A stretch of DNA of 64,000 nucleotides, from positions 1-64,000 of the forward strand of contig SUWE01000003.1 of assembly GCA_015061615.1 (NCBI GenBank), written 5' to 3'. A program made the position numbers and the translations under genes. Below, one piece after another: positions 18,283-25,972 of this stretch. The stretch is from Lentisphaerota bacterium (GTDB lineage Bacteria > Verrucomicrobiota > Lentisphaeria > Victivallales > Victivallaceae). Each line of letters starts with the position of its first letter. The stretch's first letter is position 1. The notes below the pieces were generated by a model. It ran no database searches. It saw only the letters and a program-made list of their open reading frames with translations, and was not told the DNA's origin.

Positions 18283-18317
18283 GGGTCGCTGATCGGTAGC
18301 CGATTAGTGGCCCTTTT
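18283..18317 (+). terminator. Intrinsic terminator between acpP and fabF
   Basis: A 14-base-pair stem (18283-18296 with 18300-18313, three G-T pairs) around a TAG loop is followed by TTTT. It lies 36 bases after acpP and 34 bases before fabF, so it would limit read-through into the synthase gene. Confidence 0.75.
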
Positions 18318-18351
18318 CCGTTTGTTTTATGGAGTATTGAGGCAGAGAAAT

Positions 18352-19608
18352 ATGGATAAGCGCAGAGTTGTTGTCACCGGTTACGGTGTATTGTCCTGCG
18401 TCGGCAATAACGTCGCCGACTTCTGGGATTCATTGGTCAATGGTCGATGCGGTATCGGACCGATCACCCGTTTTGATGTCAGTGCCTACCGCACCAAAAT
18501 CGCAGGCGAAGTGAAGAACTTTGATATAAGTTCCTGCATTTCCGTCAAAGAGGCACGCAGAATGGATCTGTTCACCCAGTATGCTGTTGCCGCGACCGAT
18601 GAAGCGTTGAAGTGTGCAGGTCTGCATGTCGGTTCAGGTGAAAAACGCTCTGACGGTGACCGTTTCGGCTGTATGGTTTCAAGCGGTGTCGGCGGTCTTG
18701 CCACGATCAGCAAAGAAAGTCAGGTGCTTTTTGAAAAAGGTCCCGACCGTATTTCCCCCTTCCTCATCCCGATGATGATCAGCGATATGGCGGCGGGTTC
18801 CGTTGCAATGCGTTATGATTTGCGCGGTCCGAATATGGGTCTGGTCACTGCATGTGCCACCGGATGCCACTCCATCGGTGAAGCATTCTGGACGATCAAA
18901 CATGATGATGCCGATGTCATGGTCTGCGGCGGTGCTGAAGCAAGTATCGTTCCTCTCGGTCTGGCAGGATTCTGCGCCCTCAAGGCCCTGAGTACCCGTA
19001 ACGACGATCCGCTTCACGCCAGCCGTCCCTTTGACCGTGACCGCGACGGATTTGTCATGGCAGAAGGTGCCGGTGTCCTCGTGCTTGAAGAACTCGGTCA
19101 CGCCGTGCGCCGCGGAGCGAATATCCTCGCCGAAGTCGTCGGTTACGGTGCAACTGCCGATGCTTACCATATCACCAGTCCTGCGCCCGACGGCAACGGC
19201 TGTGCCAGAGCGATCTCAATGGCGCTGCGCCATGCAGGGATCACGCCGGATGAGCTGGACTATATCAATGCCCACGGCACAAGTACCTCGCTCAACGATA
19301 AATATGAGACCCTTGCCATCAAAGCGGCGCTGGGCGATGCTGTCAGCAAAGTCGCGGTGAGCAGTACCAAGGGAACCACCGGTCACGGCCTCGGTGCCGC
19401 CGGCGGTCTGGAGTGTATTGCCTGTATCAAGAGTATCGAAACCGGAATCATTCCGCCGACGATCAACTATGAAAATCCCGATCCGGATTGTGATCTGGAT
19501 ATCACTCCGAATGTTGCCCGCAAGCGTGAAGTCAACTACGCGATGAACTGCAACCTCGGTTTCGGCGGACACAACGGAACGATGCTTTTCAAGAAATTTG
19601 AAAACTGA
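18352..19608 (+). CDS. fabF: Beta-ketoacyl-ACP synthase II
   Basis: A 418-residue condensing enzyme that extends acyl-ACP with malonyl-ACP. The active-site triad is Cys168 in TACATGCHSIG, His308 in NAHGTSTSLND and His345 in GTTGHGLGAAGG. Length and motifs match FabF rather than FabB or FabH. The ATG at 18352 begins MDKRRVVVTGYG with GAGG eight bases upstream; an in-frame extension to 18307 runs into the terminator stem and is rejected. It directly follows acpP, the usual order, and heads a rightward run to ybeY. Confidence 0.97.
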   Translation: MDKRRVVVTGYGVLSCVGNNVADFWDSLVNGRCGIGPITRFDVSAYRTKIAGEVKNFDISSCISVKEARRMDLFTQYAVAATDEALKCAGLHVGSGEKRSDGDRFGCMVSSGVGGLATISKESQVLFEKGPDRISPFLIPMMISDMAAGSVAMRYDLRGPNMGLVTACATGCHSIGEAFWTIKHDDADVMVCGGAEASIVPLGLAGFCALKALSTRNDDPLHASRPFDRDRDGFVMAEGAGVLVLEELGHAVRRGANILAEVVGYGATADAYHITSPAPDGNGCARAISMALRHAGITPDELDYINAHGTSTSLNDKYETLAIKAALGDAVSKVAVSSTKGTTGHGLGAAGGLECIACIKSIETGIIPPTINYENPDPDCDLDITPNVARKREVNYAMNCNLGFGGHNGTMLFKKFEN

Positions 19609-19631
19609 TAAACTTTACAGGAGATAAGATT

Positions 19632-20291
19632 ATGGTGAAATTTTCTGCCGCCGCCGGAGCTGTACTTCTCGTCTGCGCCGGATGTTATCAAACCGATCTT
19701 GCCAACCCCCGTGTCAGTCAGGAAGAGCAGGCATGGGAGAATATCATCCGTCAGAGCTATCCGGGATACAAAGCGCCCCAGAAGACCTCCCGTTCCTTCA
19801 AGGGACATACCGAAAACCGCGTTTCAGCTGTTATCGTTGAAACTCCGGTGAAGGCGCTTGATGATCCTGCTCCGCTTGCTGATGATGCCGCAACAGAGAT
19901 ACCTGCTGTCGCAGAAGATCCTGCGGAAAAGCCTGCGGAAACTCCCGCAGTCGCGGAACCCGCTGCGGAAACTCCCGCAGTTGCTGAAGTCAAAGCCGAT
20001 AAACCTGCGGAAACTCCTGCAGTTGTTGAAGTCAAAGCCGATAAACCTGCGGAAGCGGTCAAACCTGCGGATAAGCCTGCGGAAAGCAAACCTGCCGCGG
20101 CGGTCATGCCGCCGGATCCGACGAACAGCACTGTGTACGTTGTCAAATCCGGGGATACTCTCGGCTCGATCGCCCAGAAAACCTACGGCAATGCGCGTTA
20201 CAGCGATGTGATTTTCAAGGCGAACTCCGATATTCTCAAAAATCCCGACAAGCTCAGCCTCGGAATGAAACTTATCATTCCCAAGCTCTGA
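19632..20291 (+). CDS. LysM lipoprotein with Pro-Ala-rich linker
   Basis: A 219-residue lipoprotein (lipobox LVCAG-C18). Residues 75-155 form a low-complexity linker built from PAETPAV and VKADKPAE units, probably extended and crossing the periplasm. Residues 168-217 are a LysM domain (VYVVKSGDTLGSIAQKTYGN to LGMKLIIPK), which in the family binds peptidoglycan glycan strands. It likely tethers the outer membrane to the wall or scaffolds envelope enzymes; partners are not known. It lies 23 bases after fabF. Confidence 0.88.
   Translation: MVKFSAAAGAVLLVCAGCYQTDLANPRVSQEEQAWENIIRQSYPGYKAPQKTSRSFKGHTENRVSAVIVETPVKALDDPAPLADDAATEIPAVAEDPAEKPAETPAVAEPAAETPAVAEVKADKPAETPAVVEVKADKPAEAVKPADKPAESKPAAAVMPPDPTNSTVYVVKSGDTLGSIAQKTYGNARYSDVIFKANSDILKNPDKLSLGMKLIIPKL
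19920..20092 (+). repeat. Intragenic repeats coding the PAETPAV/KADKPAE linker
   Basis: Within the LysM lipoprotein, GCGGAAACTCC-type units recur about every 30-42 bases, and a 42-base unit coding KADKPAETPAVVEV is present nearly twice. The copies differ at synonymous sites, so length variation between strains is possible. Confidence 0.75.
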
Positions 20292-20301
20292 ACATGATGC
20301 G

Positions 20302-21249
20302 ATGAGTGCTGTAAAGCGTTTTTATTTTGAACCGGGCTTCTCCCTGCGTGCCGCCGGCATGGGGGATGAAGTCCGTTTGCTTGACCGCATCAGGAACATT
20401 TATTCTGTTTCTGCGGCGGCGAGGGAAAACTGGGTCGAATTTACCGGTGAAGATGCTCAGGTCGATGCGGCGCTGCATGTGCTGGATGAGATCCAGACGC
20501 TTTTTCTTCTGCGCAGGCACGAGCTTGACCGCAGCGATGTGGAGTCGCTGTTGAAAAGTTCTGCAACCGGGAGTGTGAAAAACTTCTGGGAGTCAAGAGT
20601 CCGGGTCGGACCGGGCAAAAAAGATATCCTGCCCCGTTCTGCACGGCAGAAGGAGTATCTTGCGGCGATAAACAAACATGATGTTGTTTTCGGGATCGGT
20701 CCTGCCGGAACCGGCAAGACTTATCTGGCGATGGCAATGGCGGTTTCGATGTATATCAAAGGTGAGGTTTCCCGCATAATCCTCACCCGTCCGGCACGGG
20801 AATCCGGTGAAAGACTCGGATTTCTGCCCGGTTCGCTTGAGGATAAAGTTTCCCCGTATCTGCGCCCGCTTTACGATGCGCTTTTTGATATGATGCCGCA
20901 GGAAGAAGCCGCGGCGCTCATTTCCCGCAATATTATTGAAGTTGCTCCTCTTGCGTTCATGCGCGGGCGGACGCTGAACAACGCTTTTATTATTCTGGAC
21001 GAGGCGCAGAACACCACCTGTGAACAGATGCTGATGTTCCTCACCCGCATGGGATTCGGTTCCCGGTGTGTCATAACCGGCGACCCGACCCAGTCCGATC
21101 TGGCAAAAAATGAGCGCTCCGGTCTGGAAAAGGCGCTTTCTACCCTGAAGAAGATCCGCGAGATCGGATTTGTCTTTTTTTCTGCGCAGGATGTGGTGCG
21201 CCACTGTCTGCTGGAAAAGATCATCACTGCATATACCGATGGAGAGTAA
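20302..21249 (+). CDS. PhoH family ATPase (YbeZ-like)
   Basis: A 315-residue P-loop ATPase without a PIN domain. Residues 1-80 are the short N-terminal domain found in YbeZ-type proteins. Walker A is GPAGTGKT at 133-140 and Walker B is FIILDEAQNTT; TGDPTQSD is the sensor segment. YbeZ works with YbeY in RNA metabolism in characterised bacteria, and ybeY lies two genes downstream here. It starts ten bases after the LysM gene stop and is followed seven bases later by the HD gene. Confidence 0.93.
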   Translation: MSAVKRFYFEPGFSLRAAGMGDEVRLLDRIRNIYSVSAAARENWVEFTGEDAQVDAALHVLDEIQTLFLLRRHELDRSDVESLLKSSATGSVKNFWESRVRVGPGKKDILPRSARQKEYLAAINKHDVVFGIGPAGTGKTYLAMAMAVSMYIKGEVSRIILTRPARESGERLGFLPGSLEDKVSPYLRPLYDALFDMMPQEEAAALISRNIIEVAPLAFMRGRTLNNAFIILDEAQNTTCEQMLMFLTRMGFGSRCVITGDPTQSDLAKNERSGLEKALSTLKKIREIGFVFFSAQDVVRHCLLEKIITAYTDGE

Positions 21250-21255
21250 CCGCTG

Positions 21256-23529
21256 ATGAGTTTCAAAAAAATAATCCAGTATTTCCGTCAGAAACTGGTC
21301 AATGAAAGTTATATCGAAGAGAGTCTGGAACAATCCAAAGTGCCGGTCATTCTGGTGCTGGTGATGATCTGGATGGTCTCTGCTGTGCTGCTGCTGCTTT
21401 CCGAAAACCGCCAGCGTGATCTGACGGTATGGACACACGGTCAGCGTTCACCGTTTTCTTTCACTGCCCGCATAGATTTTGATTACGAGGACTCCGCCGC
21501 CACAGAAAAAGCGCGCAATGCCGCAGGCAGAAAAGCTCCTTTGATATACCGTATAAATGCGAATGCGGCAAACGAAACCGCACTTGAAATAGATCACTTT
21601 CTTTCCGGTATTTTGCAGCGGGAGCGGATGGAGCAGGATAAAAAAATTTTTGTGCCTGACCCCAATCCGGGGAGCCGTCTTGCGGAAAAGGTCACCGATT
21701 TTTCCCTGTTGGCACGCCAGTACCGCGCTCATCAGGAGGATTTTGACCGCCGCATAAAAGATATGCTCCACAACGGTATCGCCGATGATGAACTGGTGAA
21801 AAATGCCGCCGGGAAACGTTCCTCACGCGTCATTTCTCCGGATGATAAAACCTATTACTACGATCATCTGCCGCCGGCAGTTTCCGATTGCGCCCAGACG
21901 GCGGCGGAGCTGTTGAAACTTTCCGAATCAACGAAAACGGAACTTATTTACTGCATCAAACAGCTTTTCGGTAAAGGCAATCTTGTTTTTGACCCTGAGT
22001 TGTCGGATAAAGAGGCATCCGCCGCATCTGCCGCAGTCAAACCGATCATCAAATCCCGGAAAAAAGGTGACCGTCTGGTGGAACGCAAACAGATAATTTC
22101 CACGGAAATCGCCGATATGCTCCGGGCGGAAAAGCAGGCGATCCCGCGCGGTTACGGGATCATACTGCTCTGCAACCGGCTGGGAGTGAGTTTTCTGCTG
22201 TTGGCAATATCGCTGTTTTTCCTTTACCGGACGTACAATAAAATCTTTTACAATCCCCGCCATTTTGCCATCGCCGGACTGGCGATCATCATCGGATTGC
22301 TGGCAAATTACGGCGCGATCCAGCTCTTTTTCTACTTCTTCCGCATGGGGATCATGCCGGAGTACGACCTGATGCTTTTCATGATGCCGCTGCCGCTGGG
22401 AGCCGCATTGCTTTCCATTCTGCTGGGCAACCGGGTGGCGCTTTTCGGAGGATTTCTGGTCGCGGTGCTTTCGTCGCTGATGATCCTGCCTGACCGGTCG
22501 CTGGAACTGGCACTGCGCTGGTTTGCGATCGTGGCGCTGATGGGATTTGCGGTACGCAATGTATCCAACTACCGCAGTTTCTTTGTCCGGGTGCTTTTCG
22601 GCGGATTCATATTGACACTTCTGGCAAATATAGATATGCTTTTTACCATGCACGGTGATATCCGGTTGATAAAGACCGCTTTTATCGCGATGGCGGCAAA
22701 CGCATTTTTCTGCGCGACGGCGGCACTGCTGCTGGTCTTTGCCTTTGAATTGATCTTCAATATGGATACAGTCCTTTCACTTACCGTGCTGGGGGATACG
22801 AATAATCCTCTGCTTGTGCGTATGCGGCGCGAAGCATCCGGAACGATGGTCCACTCACTCAATGTGGCTTCGCTTGCCGAAGGAGCGGCGGCGGCGATAA
22901 ATGCCAACTCCGTCCGGGCGCGTGTCGGTGCGCTTTATCACGATATCGGCAAACTTGTCAAGCCGCAGTATTTTGTGGAAAACAATCCCCGCAGTCCGGA
23001 AATGTATGAGAAGATGCCGCCGCATCTGGGGTGCGCCAGGATCCGGAATCATGTTTCCGACGGTCTGGAACTTGCCCGCGAATACCGCCTTTGCCGTTTT
23101 ATCCGCGATGCGATAGCCACCCATCACGGCGATGACCGCATATCGTTTTTCTATGAACTTGCCAAAAAACAGCTTGGCGGCAATGTGCTTGAAGAACAGT
23201 ACCGTTACAAAAATGAACCGCCTTCAGGCAAGGAATTGACCATCATTGCCCTTGCTGATGCGTGCGAGGCGGCGAGCCGTTCGCTGAAAAATCCATCCCC
23301 GGCGGCGATCGAAGATCTGGTGAATGCGATTTTTCTCAAACGTATGGAAAACGGTCAGCTGCGCAACTCCGAATTGACGGCGAGGGAGCTGGATGAAGTG
23401 CGGATGAGTTTTATAGAATATCTGACCAGTATCAAGCACGAGAGAATCGAATATGAGAAGGAGGAGCATGATGATACAGCTGCACAGCCGGTGGACAAAC
23501 CGGAAACTGCCGGCACCAAAGAAAAGTGA
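21256..23529 (+). CDS. 7TM-HD phosphohydrolase (PgpH/YqfF-like)
   Basis: A 757-residue inner-membrane protein. Residues 30-50 hold one helix, residues 60-290 an extracytoplasmic domain, and residues about 300-500 a set of seven hydrophobic helices. The cytoplasmic HD domain is residues 530-720, with VHSLNVASLAEGAA, LYHDIGK (His562-Asp563) and HHGDDRISFFYEL. Family members of this layout in Firmicutes degrade cyclic di-AMP; whether this organism makes that nucleotide cannot be seen here. The phoH-HD-ybeY order is widely conserved. Its 3' end overlaps ybeY by about 60 bases. Confidence 0.93.
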   Translation: MSFKKIIQYFRQKLVNESYIEESLEQSKVPVILVLVMIWMVSAVLLLLSENRQRDLTVWTHGQRSPFSFTARIDFDYEDSAATEKARNAAGRKAPLIYRINANAANETALEIDHFLSGILQRERMEQDKKIFVPDPNPGSRLAEKVTDFSLLARQYRAHQEDFDRRIKDMLHNGIADDELVKNAAGKRSSRVISPDDKTYYYDHLPPAVSDCAQTAAELLKLSESTKTELIYCIKQLFGKGNLVFDPELSDKEASAASAAVKPIIKSRKKGDRLVERKQIISTEIADMLRAEKQAIPRGYGIILLCNRLGVSFLLLAISLFFLYRTYNKIFYNPRHFAIAGLAIIIGLLANYGAIQLFFYFFRMGIMPEYDLMLFMMPLPLGAALLSILLGNRVALFGGFLVAVLSSLMILPDRSLELALRWFAIVALMGFAVRNVSNYRSFFVRVLFGGFILTLLANIDMLFTMHGDIRLIKTAFIAMAANAFFCATAALLLVFAFELIFNMDTVLSLTVLGDTNNPLLVRMRREASGTMVHSLNVASLAEGAAAAINANSVRARVGALYHDIGKLVKPQYFVENNPRSPEMYEKMPPHLGCARIRNHVSDGLELAREYRLCRFIRDAIATHHGDDRISFFYELAKKQLGGNVLEEQYRYKNEPPSGKELTIIALADACEAASRSLKNPSPAAIEDLVNAIFLKRMENGQLRNSELTARELDEVRMSFIEYLTSIKHERIEYEKEEHDDTAAQPVDKPETAGTKEK

Positions 23530-23968
23530 ATTGCGCAGACTTGCTCACAAAGCGGCACTCGCCGCCGGATTGCCGGTCGAACCTGAGTGGGATCTGAATC
23601 TGCTTTTTGTCAATGATAAATCAATGGCAGTATATAACAGTGAGCTTGTCGGACACGAAGGAACCACCGATGTTATAACATTTTCGTACTTTGATGACTG
23701 CGACGGATATGAAGCCGGTGATACGATGATCGAACTTATCATCAATCCAGATGCGGCAGTGCGTGAAGGAGCCAGACGTGAAGGCGGTTACGCGCGGGAA
23801 ATGGTGCTGTATCTGGTGCATGGATTGCTCCACAGCGCAGGCGAAGACGATCTTTCCCCTGTTCCGCGCCGCCGGATGCGCCGCCGTGAGCGTGAATGCC
23901 TTGCCATTCTGGAAAAAGAGTTTGACTTTGATGCGGTTTTTCCCGCCGCTCCTGCGGATAATGCTTGA
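23471..23968 (+). CDS. ybeY: Endoribonuclease YbeY with altered metal site
   Basis: A 165-residue metal-dependent RNase involved in 16S rRNA maturation and ribosome quality control in other bacteria. FVNDKSMAVYNSELVGHEGT and TDVITFSY are family blocks. The metal motif normally reads HGxLHLxGYDH; here it is HGLLHSAGEDD, so two histidines remain but the third ligand is Asp. The ATG at 23471 is preferred, with GGAGG six bases upstream; an ATG three bases earlier is also possible. It overlaps the HD gene, so coupled translation is likely. Confidence 0.88.
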   Translation: MIQLHSRWTNRKLPAPKKSELRRLAHKAALAAGLPVEPEWDLNLLFVNDKSMAVYNSELVGHEGTTDVITFSYFDDCDGYEAGDTMIELIINPDAAVREGARREGGYAREMVLYLVHGLLHSAGEDDLSPVPRRRMRRRERECLAILEKEFDFDAVFPAAPADNA

Positions 23969-23993
23969 AAGAAGCGCCGCAGACAACTATATT
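23965..23993 (+). promoter_or_regulatory. Promoter upstream of the BamE-like gene
   Basis: TTGAAA (23965-23970, overlapping the ybeY stop), a 17-base spacer and TATATT (23988-23993). The predicted start near 24000 lies about 195 bases before the next gene. Confidence 0.65.
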
Positions 23994-23999
23994 AACAGG

Positions 24000-24130
24000 A
24001 GCCAATTTCAAAAGTCCTCAAAAATTCTTGAAATTCATCGCTGCGATCTTAAAGCGGGGCGTTTCCGGTGGTTATTTATTCAACAGCCACGCTCAAACTA
24101 CCGCTTTGATCTCATCAACGCTGATTTTTT
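24000..24130 (+). other. Structured leader or candidate small RNA
   Basis: Downstream of the promoter at 23965, GATC and AAAGCGG (24045-24057) pair with CCGCTTT and GATC (24101-24111), enclosing a smaller GTGG/CCAC stem. A short ATCA/TGAT hairpin with a six-T run follows at 24114-24130. This could be a terminated small RNA or an attenuated leader of the BamE-like gene. Confidence 0.35.
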
Positions 24131-24194
24131 AATCTCTTTTTGAATTACTTTTGAAATCAGCTCAATAGAACAATAACTGTCAGGAGACTGTATT

Positions 24195-24572
24195 ATGAAA
24201 AAAATCTTTACTGCTGTACTGCTGGCGGCACTTGCCGCGGGCTGTGCGTATTTCAACGCCGGTGAGACACTGGAAAAATCCAAAAATCTCCGTGTCGGCA
24301 TGACCAAAGATGAGGTGCTTGCCGTCATGGGCGAACCGCTGAAAGATGAGAGCTATCACCGTCCGGATCTCTGGTACTACTACTTTGACTGCAACTGGAT
24401 GGATGGACTTTATACTGAGGAGGAGTGTTTCCCGCTGGTTTTCAAAGAGGGTAAACTTATCGGATGGGGCAATAAATTTTATGCCGCATGGCGTTTGGAA
24501 AACCGCGACCGCATTCCCAATGTTGAACTGCCCAAAGAGGCAAATACCGGCAGTGCCGGCGGAGCAAAATGA
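24195..24572 (+). CDS. BamE/SmpA-like lipoprotein
   Basis: A 125-residue lipoprotein with lipobox AAG-C17. Residues 27-90 match the SmpA/OmlA (BamE-like) fold: LRVGMTKDEVLAVMGEP, then DLWYYYFDC and FKEGKLIGWG. BamE is a small accessory subunit of the outer-membrane protein assembly machine, but many lipoproteins share this fold without that role. CAGGAG precedes the ATG. Its stop overlaps the start of the next gene by four bases. Confidence 0.78.
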   Translation: MKKIFTAVLLAALAAGCAYFNAGETLEKSKNLRVGMTKDEVLAVMGEPLKDESYHRPDLWYYYFDCNWMDGLYTEEECFPLVFKEGKLIGWGNKFYAAWRLENRDRIPNVELPKEANTGSAGGAK

Positions 24573-25705
24573 ATATGCGTAAAATTCCGCTTTTGCTGCT
24601 GACGGTGTTCAGCGTATTTTCCCTTTGTGGTGCAGTGCTTAAAACCGGAACTCCGGTAAAGGCGCTGCCGTCTCCGCTTTTTGTCGACGGTTCGACGAAG
24701 ATGATCGGTGATTTTTACGGCAAAAAGTTTGTCGTTCTCTACATTTTTGAGCAGAACCGCGCGGCGCTGGATGATTTTGCGCTTATGCACGAAGTGCGTA
24801 AACGGTGTGCGGATATCGCTGATTTTGTCGGTATCGGCATCGGAACGGTCGAACAGTTGAAGAAGTTCCCCGGCGTGATGCAGTTCGGTTATCCCGTCAA
24901 TGCCGACAAGGGCAAGGCGCGCGGGATGTTTGTCCGCGACGGCGAATCACTGCCGCTTGCGGTCGTGCTGGATAAAAAGGGGGTGCTTCTCTGGCGCGGT
25001 CCGGTCAAGGCGGCAGTGAAGACCCTCAACGAGTGTGCAAACGGCAAATTTGACCTCAAAGAGCAGATCCGGCAGGAGGTGTTCACCGATACGGTAAACG
25101 ATGCCATCCGCAATGAAAAGTTTGATATTGCCCTGCCGATGCTCAAAAAAGAGTTTGCCGCCAATCCGCGCAAACTGGAACTGCTCCGCGTTCAGCTGGC
25201 GATATTGAAAAAGCTCAACCGCATTGATGAGGCGTTTGCGGAACTGCGCGCGGCTCAGCTTCTGCGCCCCAGAAGTTACCGGATATTTGAGATGGAGTAT
25301 CAGCTTATCGGTGAGACGAAAAAAGTTGACAGACTGCCGGATTTCTTTGAGCGGTTGAAGAAAAATTTTGCCAAAAGCCCCGGGATACTGCTCGGTTTTG
25401 CCCTTTCGGAGTGCAAACTGCCCCCCGAACAGCTTGAGTTCAAGTATGTTTTCGATCTTGTGGAAACCGGATGGAACAGCAAAGCGTTTGCCAAAGACGA
25501 GGATAAGGGAATGTATGCGCTGGATTATGCAAAAATATTCCACTCTGTCGGGCGCAACGACCTGGCGGCGGTGATGGCGCGTCAGGCGCAGGTTCTGCTT
25601 GCAAAGAATGCACAGGGGGCGCAAAAAGCGAAGACCGCGTTCCTTTATTATACAAAAATGATGCAAATCGCTCCCAAGGTCAAACTCCCTGACTTGAAAA
25701 AGTGA
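24569..25705 (+). CDS. Secreted thioredoxin-fold/TPR protein without CxxC, copy 2
   Basis: A 378-residue exported protein (signal peptide 1-22). Residues 40-145 resemble a thioredoxin/TlpA-type domain (KKFVVLYIFEQNRAALDDFA; PLAVVLDKKGVLLWRGPVK) with no cysteine pair at the active-site position. Residues 165-370 are helical, TPR-like repeats. The layout and the (V/L)LWRG motif are shared with the protein at 11283-12431, although overall identity looks low. The start is ATG at 24569, overlapping the lipoprotein stop, or ATG two codons later. Function unknown. Confidence 0.7.
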   Translation: MNMRKIPLLLLTVFSVFSLCGAVLKTGTPVKALPSPLFVDGSTKMIGDFYGKKFVVLYIFEQNRAALDDFALMHEVRKRCADIADFVGIGIGTVEQLKKFPGVMQFGYPVNADKGKARGMFVRDGESLPLAVVLDKKGVLLWRGPVKAAVKTLNECANGKFDLKEQIRQEVFTDTVNDAIRNEKFDIALPMLKKEFAANPRKLELLRVQLAILKKLNRIDEAFAELRAAQLLRPRSYRIFEMEYQLIGETKKVDRLPDFFERLKKNFAKSPGILLGFALSECKLPPEQLEFKYVFDLVETGWNSKAFAKDEDKGMYALDYAKIFHSVGRNDLAAVMARQAQVLLAKNAQGAQKAKTAFLYYTKMMQIAPKVKLPDLKK

Positions 25706-25722
25706 TTTATACAGGATATATT
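25694..25722 (+). promoter_or_regulatory. Promoter of pnp
   Basis: TTGAAA (25694-25699, inside the end of the upstream gene), a 17-base spacer and TATATT (25717-25722). The predicted start near 25729 gives a leader of about 244 bases. Confidence 0.65.
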
Positions 25723-25728
25723 ATATAT

Positions 25729-25972
25729 TGAGGCAGTTTGCGCAACTTGCCTCATTTGTCGTATCTGCATGGGTTTGAAAGCGGTGAGAACCGTTTTTGC
25801 GGCGGTAAGGCAGACAAGTGGAATTCAGTCGTTATCACATTCTGTGTCAAAGATTTGGCAGGGGCGGTGATAACGGGATTCCGCCTGCTGTATGGATTCC
25901 GCAAGACAAAGGGATATCCCGCTTTTACACTCTGCAAAAAATAAACCAATATTATATAAGGATAAAATTATC
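25729..25972 (+). promoter_or_regulatory. Structured 5' leader of pnp
   Basis: Three stems are visible: TGAGGCA with TGCCTCA (25730-25755); AAGCGGT, a GAGA tetraloop and ACCGTTTT followed by a T (25780s-25800); and a perfect nine-base pair CGTTATCAC/GTGATAACG (25830-25838 with 25867-25875). GGATTCCGC occurs twice (25876, 25894). In enterobacteria the pnp leader is a hairpin target of autoregulation, and a similar role is plausible here. Confidence 0.5.

Noticed and set aside
18307-18351. An upstream start for fabF adding 15 residues
   Set aside because: It lies in the 3' arm of the acpP terminator and the added residues do not match the family; GAGG supports the ATG at 18352.
24569-25705. 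A TlpA-type thiol-disulfide reductase
   Set aside because: No CxxC is present at the active-site position, so the reductase name would mislead.
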